DNA of 10,161 bases from Oscillospiraceae bacterium (GTDB lineage Bacteria > Bacillota > Clostridia > Oscillospirales > Oscillospiraceae): contig JAGAMQ010000180.1 of assembly GCA_017624645.1 (NCBI GenBank), positions 1 to 10,161 of the forward strand. The letters are read 5' to 3'. Each line of letters starts with the position of its first letter. Within the stretch, counting starts at the first letter, position 1. The position numbers and the translations under genes are program-made. The notes under the pieces are model-generated. The model searched no databases, was not told the DNA's origin, and was given only the letters and a program-made list of their open reading frames with translations. Below are positions 6,455-10,161 of this stretch, one piece after another.

Positions 6455-8587
6455 TTACATGTCGAAGGGTTCCATGCCCAGAACGGGGTGGCCAACCTCG
6501 GACAGGTAAGCCAGAAGTTCCTCGGGATCCTCGGTGCAGACGGTTTCGTCGGCGATCATGTCGGTGAAGTTCTCGATGCCGTACATTTCCAGAACGGTCT
6601 GATCCAGACGCTCACGAACCTGATCCTTCAGATCCTTGGGCAGCCACACGATACGGGCGGGGCCGCCTTCTGCCGCGATGAACTTCTTGGAGAAGATGAA
6701 CTGCTTGCCGTGACCCATGAAGCCGGGGGTCTGAACGCCGCCGCCGGTCATAGAAGCCATGTCGGAGAAGCTCATGCCCAGAGGAGTCATGCCTGCATGC
6801 TCACGGCAGGTTATGACAACACCCATGGAGCAGGGCTCGACACCGCAGATACACTCGAAGCAGCCGCAGGAGGTCATGGGATCCTGGAACAGGGAGTACA
6901 GGGTCACGTGCTCCAGAGCACCGTGGGAGTACTTCTCAATGGCCTCATCCACGTCCTCGTAACGACCCAGAGCCTCGTCCACGCAGCGCTCCTTGGGAAC
7001 GATCTGGCAGGGACCGGTGGGATCCAGCTCGTTGGTAGCCTTAGCATCCAGCCAGCTCACAGCACCGCAAAGACCCAGACGCTCGGGAGTAACGATACAA
7101 ACGTGGCTGGGGGAGAATGCCTGACACATGATACAGGTGTAGTAAACGGGAACGGACTCGTCGGTCATGGAACGCAGACGGTCATCACGCTTGGAGAAGA
7201 CCTCGTTGGCAGCGGCGCGGAGCTCCTTGTTCTTCTCTGCGTCCACAACGATCTTCACCTGGCACTTGTCTACAACAGCCTCGAACTCGGACTTGATCTT
7301 GGCGTATAGCACTTCGCCCAGATGGCGGAACTTGAAGCCTGCCTCAAAGTCGGCCTTGCTGATACGAATGCGGATCATGTCGCGCTGGCCGGTGTGCATG
7401 ACACCCTCGATGCAGTTGAGGTAAGCATGGAACTTACGCTCCATAACGGACTCGAAGTCAGCCTGCATAGCCTTGCCGGCAACCTCCACGGTGTAGGAAA
7501 GGGAGATCTTGGAGCCAACCTCGATCTCGTCGATCTCGGGTCCGATGACCTCGATCTTGTGGTCCTCCACCTCGTTGGCTTCCTTGGTCTGGACCAGCTC
7601 GAAGCAGTCCACACGGGAGCCGTCCACTTCCACCTGCATGTCGCCACGGCGGATGATCTCACCCTCGAAGGCGGTGGCGTAAGCCACGGGAATGTCGATA
7701 TTGGTGATCTTGATCTTGATGTCCCGGGCCTCCAGAGAGGTGGCGTTCCACTTGGAGGTGTCCAGCTGCTGGATCAGGCTCTTGGGAACACGGAACATGT
7801 TCTCGGTCTCGTTGGAAATAACGGGGAAGCCAAGGCAGATAGCACCGGCACCGTAGGAGACGATCTCGTCAGACAGGGGCTTGTAGGCGTTGACGAAAGC
7901 ACGGACACGGTCCATGGTGTACTTGTACAGGCTCTTGGTATCGCCGGGGGTGATGTTACCGAAGATCAGAGCAGCACGGATGGCCACGGAAACAACATGG
8001 ATAACGGACTGCATCTCGTAGCCCAGGGGGCACACACGCACGCCCTCACCGGTCTTCATGCCGGCGTCGGCCAGATGCTTGATGCCCTCACCGGTAACGG
8101 TGACCAGCAGACCAAGGTTCTGGTAGGACTTTGCCAGCTCCACGGTCTCGGCGGGGTCCTCTGCGCCACCGATGATAACGGCAACACCGGGGATATCGCC
8201 GGTAACCAGGGGCACGCCCAGATTACGGACAAAGGCGTCGGTGAGGAAGCCCATCTCAGGCTCAGTGTAGGGGGTAGCACCGTGGAGGTACTTCAGAGCT
8301 TCCAGGAACTCTGCGCACAGAGCGGAAGCAACACCGCTGTCGAATGCGTCCTGCAGACGGGACTCGCGGGTCATCATGCCCTTGATGGTGTCCATAGCGG
8401 CCTTCATCTCACCCAGGTTGGTGATCTTCACGCCGGTGATACCGTAGTAACAGGGCAGGCTGTAGGCGGTGTCGGGGAAAGCAACGGCTTCGCCTTCGCC
8501 GTACTGGGCGATGGCTGCGTCGATGGCGGCTACGGTACGCTCATAGTTATAATCGTTACCGCCGAAAACTCTATCAAAAAGTGTCAA
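6455..8587 (-). CDS. acsB: Acetyl-CoA synthase (CO-methylating), bacterial ACS subunit of the CODH/ACS complex
   Basis: This enzyme joins CO from CODH, a methyl group from the corrinoid protein, and CoA into acetyl-CoA, the last step of the Wood-Ljungdahl pathway. It has 710 residues, close to the 729 of Moorella ACS, and keeps the N-terminal CODH-binding domain that archaeal CdhC lacks. All A-cluster ligands are present: C485, C488, C497 and C507 (YYTCIMCQAFSPSHVC, then nine residues to LGLC) for the 4Fe-4S cubane, and C574-G575-C576 (TSCGCFEC) for the nickel site. They map to Moorella 506, 509, 518, 528 and 595-597 at a constant offset of 21, and F491 matches Phe512. The start is TTG with GAGGAGG 8 nt upstream, 25 nt after the cooC stop. 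Arg codons are almost all CGT/CGC, unlike the CGG-rich neighbours, suggesting high expression. Last gene of the operon in this window. Confidence 0.98.
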   Translation of the reverse strand: MTLFDRVFGGNDYNYERTVAAIDAAIAQYGEGEAVAFPDTAYSLPCYYGITGVKITNLGEMKAAMDTIKGMMTRESRLQDAFDSGVASALCAEFLEALKYLHGATPYTEPEMGFLTDAFVRNLGVPLVTGDIPGVAVIIGGAEDPAETVELAKSYQNLGLLVTVTGEGIKHLADAGMKTGEGVRVCPLGYEMQSVIHVVSVAIRAALIFGNITPGDTKSLYKYTMDRVRAFVNAYKPLSDEIVSYGAGAICLGFPVISNETENMFRVPKSLIQQLDTSKWNATSLEARDIKIKITNIDIPVAYATAFEGEIIRRGDMQVEVDGSRVDCFELVQTKEANEVEDHKIEVIGPEIDEIEVGSKISLSYTVEVAGKAMQADFESVMERKFHAYLNCIEGVMHTGQRDMIRIRISKADFEAGFKFRHLGEVLYAKIKSEFEAVVDKCQVKIVVDAEKNKELRAAANEVFSKRDDRLRSMTDESVPVYYTCIMCQAFSPSHVCIVTPERLGLCGAVSWLDAKATNELDPTGPCQIVPKERCVDEALGRYEDVDEAIEKYSHGALEHVTLYSLFQDPMTSCGCFECICGVEPCSMGVVITCREHAGMTPLGMSFSDMASMTGGGVQTPGFMGHGKQFIFSKKFIAAEGGPARIVWLPKDLKDQVRERLDQTVLEMYGIENFTDMIADETVCTEDPEELLAYLSEVGHPVLGMEPFDM

Positions 8588-8595
8588 CGTTTTTT

Positions 8596-8602
8596 CCTCC
8601 TC
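8596..8602 (-). promoter_or_regulatory. Ribosome-binding site supporting the TTG start of acsB
   Basis: Minus-strand GAGGAGG lies 8 nt before TTG (8587-8585), the only plausible start: the protein then opens TLFDRVFGG and aligns with the usual ACS N-terminus. No in-frame ATG or GTG with comparable spacing is present nearby. Confidence 0.8.
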
Positions 8603-8612
8603 GTTATGATAC

Positions 8613-9377
8613 TTATTCGCGATCCAGGATCGCTTTTATTTTCCGAATTTCTTCGATTGCCTGGGGACTGAAATCGTAAGGGGATTTTCCCTGCCGGTCC
8701 GCGTCGATCACCTGAGTATTATAATGTATAATGCCCAAGAGGTCTTCCGCCGGGATGGTCTCCCGGATAAAGGCTTCGTCTGCCTCGTCCCGGACCTTGT
8801 TGGCCACCACCCGGACCTGCTTGACACCCAGATCTGCGGCAAGGCGCTTGACGTTGCGGTAGGTCTGCACACTTCGGGCACCCGGTTCGATGACCACGAT
8901 GAACTGATCCATATTGGCCGCCGTACCTCTGCCCAGATGCTCCAGACCTGCTTCCATATCCATGATGACCACATCGTCCTTGCGGTAGGTCATGGCAGCC
9001 AGAATGGACTTGAGCATCACATGCTCAGGGCAGACACAACCGCTGCCCCCCAGATCCACGGTTCCCATAACCAGCAGCTTGACACCGTTGACGGTTTTCG
9101 CGAATTTCTCCGGAATGTCCGCCACATAGGGGTTAAGCTTGTAGAACTTGTTGTCATCGCTGGCACCGGTGCGTTCCTTTGCCAGATCCTTCATCCGGGA
9201 GATGGGGATGATCTCATCCACCTCTTCCTGGGAAAGACCCAGGGCAAGACCCAGATTGGCGTCCGGGTCCACATCCGCTGCCAGAACGGTACGCCCTTCG
9301 TCGGCGTATAGTCTTGCCAAGGTAGAGGACAGGGTGGTTTTTCCCACGCCGCCCTTACCGGTGATTGCTACTTTCAT
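8613..9377 (-). CDS. cooC: CooC/AcsF-type nickel-insertion ATPase for CODH/ACS maturation
   Basis: A 254-residue soluble P-loop ATPase of the MinD/ParA-like SIMIBI class that helps load nickel into CODH or ACS. The deviant Walker A GKGGVGKTT is at residues 7-15, the switch DVDPDANL at 35-42, and Walker B VVIMDMEAG around 136-144. CVC (C114-C116) in GSGCVCPEH is the CXC metal-binding motif at the dimer interface in CooC proteins. I chose the ATG at 9377 (MKVAITGKGG) because it places the P-loop at the usual distance from the N-terminus and AGAGGA is 8 nt upstream; a frame starting at 9434 would begin inside the upstream repeat. It lies between the CODH and ACS genes, so it may serve either; AcsF (ACS-specific) and CooC (CODH-specific) cannot be separated on motifs alone. 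Codon use is more mixed than in its neighbours, fitting a lower-abundance maturation factor. Confidence 0.95.
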   Translation of the reverse strand: MKVAITGKGGVGKTTLSSTLARLYADEGRTVLAADVDPDANLGLALGLSQEEVDEIIPISRMKDLAKERTGASDDNKFYKLNPYVADIPEKFAKTVNGVKLLVMGTVDLGGSGCVCPEHVMLKSILAAMTYRKDDVVIMDMEAGLEHLGRGTAANMDQFIVVIEPGARSVQTYRNVKRLAADLGVKQVRVVANKVRDEADEAFIRETIPAEDLLGIIHYNTQVIDADRQGKSPYDFSPQAIEEIRKIKAILDRE

Positions 9378-9398
9378 TTGGAAAATCCTCTTACATGA

Positions 9399-9485
9399 TG
9401 TCATTGCGAGGGCGCAGCCCGTGGCAATCCCCATTTTAAGAGGGAGATTCCCACGACCAGTCTGTGGACTGGTCTCGGAATGACA
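9399..9485. repeat. 87-bp palindromic intergenic repeat (TGTCATTGCGAG type) within the CODH/ACS operon
   Basis: The element begins TGTCATTGCGAG and ends CTCGGAATGACA, which are inverse complements except one base. Inside, GTGGCAATCCCC (9421-9432) pairs imperfectly with GGGAGATTCCCAC (9443-9455), and CCAGTCtgtgGACTGG (9457-9472) makes a 6-bp hairpin. I recognise the TGTCATTGCGAG...GTGGCAAT style as a dispersed palindromic repeat seen in many bacterial genomes. It fills most of the 116-bp gap between the CODH stop and the cooC start and would fold in the transcript. It could act as a partial terminator or a stability element; it encodes nothing. Confidence 0.75.
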
Positions 9486-9493
9486 GATACTTT

Positions 9494-10161
9494 TTAGATT
9501 CCGAGAGCGGCGCGCTTTGCCTCGATGCAGGCGATCATCTTGTCACCCAAAGCGTCGATGTCGGTATCCACAACAAACTTGGCCTCGACCCACTTGTTGA
9601 TACCGTTCTCGCCCTGGAGCAGCTCGGTGACCTCGGTAGAGCCCTTGGAGTAGGGATCCACGCCCAGGAAGGTCTCGATACCGGTAGCCACAACGTAGTT
9701 ACCGATGGAAACAGCCTTCTCGGACATCCACTCGGGAGCGCAGCCCACAACGGGAACCTGAGAAATGTTGATGCCCCAATCCTTGGCGATATCAGCAGCC
9801 AGGATCATCATACGGGAAATATCCACGCAGGAGCCCATGTGCAGCACGGGAGGAATACCAGCCAGCTCGCAGACGCGCTTCAGACCGGCACCGCAGTACT
9901 CCTTAGCCTGAACGGGATCCATCAGGCCAGCCTTGGCAGCAGCCTGAGCGGAGCAGCCGGTGGTGATGACGATGATGTCGTTCTCCAGCATCTTCTTCAT
10001 CAGGCCGATGTGGGCGGTGTCGGGACGGACCTTGGGGTTGTTACAGCCGACCATAGCCACAGCGCCACGGAGAACGCCGGAGTGGACGCACTCGATCAGA
10101 GGCTTGGTGGTGCCGAACTCATCCACCTGGGAGTTGGCAACGCCGTCCAGAACCTTCTTGA
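9494..10161 (-). CDS. cooS: Anaerobic Ni-Fe carbon monoxide dehydrogenase catalytic subunit (partial, C-terminal part)
   Basis: The C-terminal 221 residues of the enzyme that interconverts CO2 and CO at the Ni-Fe-S C-cluster. The frame is open through the window edge (KKVLDGVANSQ precedes the GTG at 10126), so that GTG is internal. C-cluster Cys ligands in view are, by motif, VGCNN (fragment residue 39), TTGCSA (69) and HMGSCVD (111), matching Cys446, Cys476 and Cys526 of C. hydrogenoformans CooS-II. The last interval is 42 residues here against 50 there, from a shorter loop before GIPPVLHMGSC. VVGCAPEWMSEKA at about 138-150 is also conserved. The N-terminal ligands for the B and D clusters are outside. 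Arg codons are CGT/CGC, as in acsB. The position directly upstream of cooC and acsB says it is probably the CODH of the ACS complex (AcsA role) rather than a free-standing CO oxidiser. The promoter lies outside the window. Confidence 0.96.
   Translation of the reverse strand, partial: KKVLDGVANSQVDEFGTTKPLIECVHSGVLRGAVAMVGCNNPKVRPDTAHIGLMKKMLENDIIVITTGCSAQAAAKAGLMDPVQAKEYCGAGLKRVCELAGIPPVLHMGSCVDISRMMILAADIAKDWGINISQVPVVGCAPEWMSEKAVSIGNYVVATGIETFLGVDPYSKGSTEVTELLQGENGINKWVEAKFVVDTDIDALGDKMIACIEAKRAALGI

Noticed and set aside
5148..6509. A 453-codon plus-strand open frame crossing several genes and the intergenic repeat.
   Set aside because: It spans SPFH, nfeD, a promoter and a palindromic element antisense, with no coherent protein character.
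7322..8671. A 449-codon plus-strand open frame.
   Set aside because: It is the exact antisense shadow of acsB, whose motifs are unmistakable; it has no ribosome site and no recognisable domain.
9378..9434. A 19-residue N-terminal extension of CooC.
   Set aside because: It would be encoded by the palindromic repeat, and the P-loop is normally within the first ten residues.
9399..9485. CRISPR array or insertion sequence.
   Set aside because: There is only one copy, with no regularly spaced direct repeats and no transposase gene; it is a single palindromic intergenic repeat.

Overview
The window reads as chromosomal DNA of a strictly anaerobic, fairly GC-rich Firmicute of the class Clostridia, probably gut-associated and acetogenic. 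The evidence is consensus sigma-A promoters, strong GGAGG ribosome-binding sites, families typical of Clostridia (heterodimeric ABC exporter, HadA/FldA-like CoA-transferase, NfeD/SPFH pair) and a carbon monoxide dehydrogenase/acetyl-CoA synthase cluster. I cannot name genus or species from sequence alone. Every convincing gene lies on the minus strand, so transcription runs from high to low coordinates; the long plus-strand open frames are antisense shadows.

In transcription order, region 1 (10161-6413) is the core of the carbonyl branch of the Wood-Ljungdahl pathway: the C-terminal part of a Ni-Fe CO dehydrogenase (start outside the window), a CooC/AcsF-type nickel-insertion ATPase, and full-length bacterial acetyl-CoA synthase (acsB, TTG start) with all A-cluster ligands, closed by a strong hairpin terminator. 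An 87-bp palindromic intergenic repeat lies between the CODH and cooC genes. Together these genes reduce CO2 to CO and condense CO, a methyl group and CoA into acetyl-CoA, with CooC loading nickel. No methyl-branch or corrinoid protein genes are in view.

Region 2 (about 6412-4503) starts with a palindrome-rich, non-coding, probably repetitive element of about 200 bp. A near-consensus promoter then drives a three-gene operon: short NfeD membrane protein, SPFH/stomatin-like protein with five 11-residue tandem repeats, and a 61-residue protein resembling DUF6440, closed by a 14-bp-arm terminator. NfeD and SPFH proteins form membrane microdomain scaffolds in other bacteria; the small third protein has no known role.

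Region 3 (4493-3178) is a single CaiB/BaiF family CoA-transferase gene with its own consensus promoter and terminator. Region 4 (about 3052-1) is a promoter followed by two overlapping half-transporter genes forming a heterodimeric ABC exporter; the first has a degenerate ATPase site and the second runs off the left edge.

Nothing resembles a defence island, CRISPR array, prophage, transposase, tRNA or rRNA. The least explained items are the DUF6440-like partner of the SPFH operon, the two intergenic repeat elements, and a short-spacing CODH paired with ACS.
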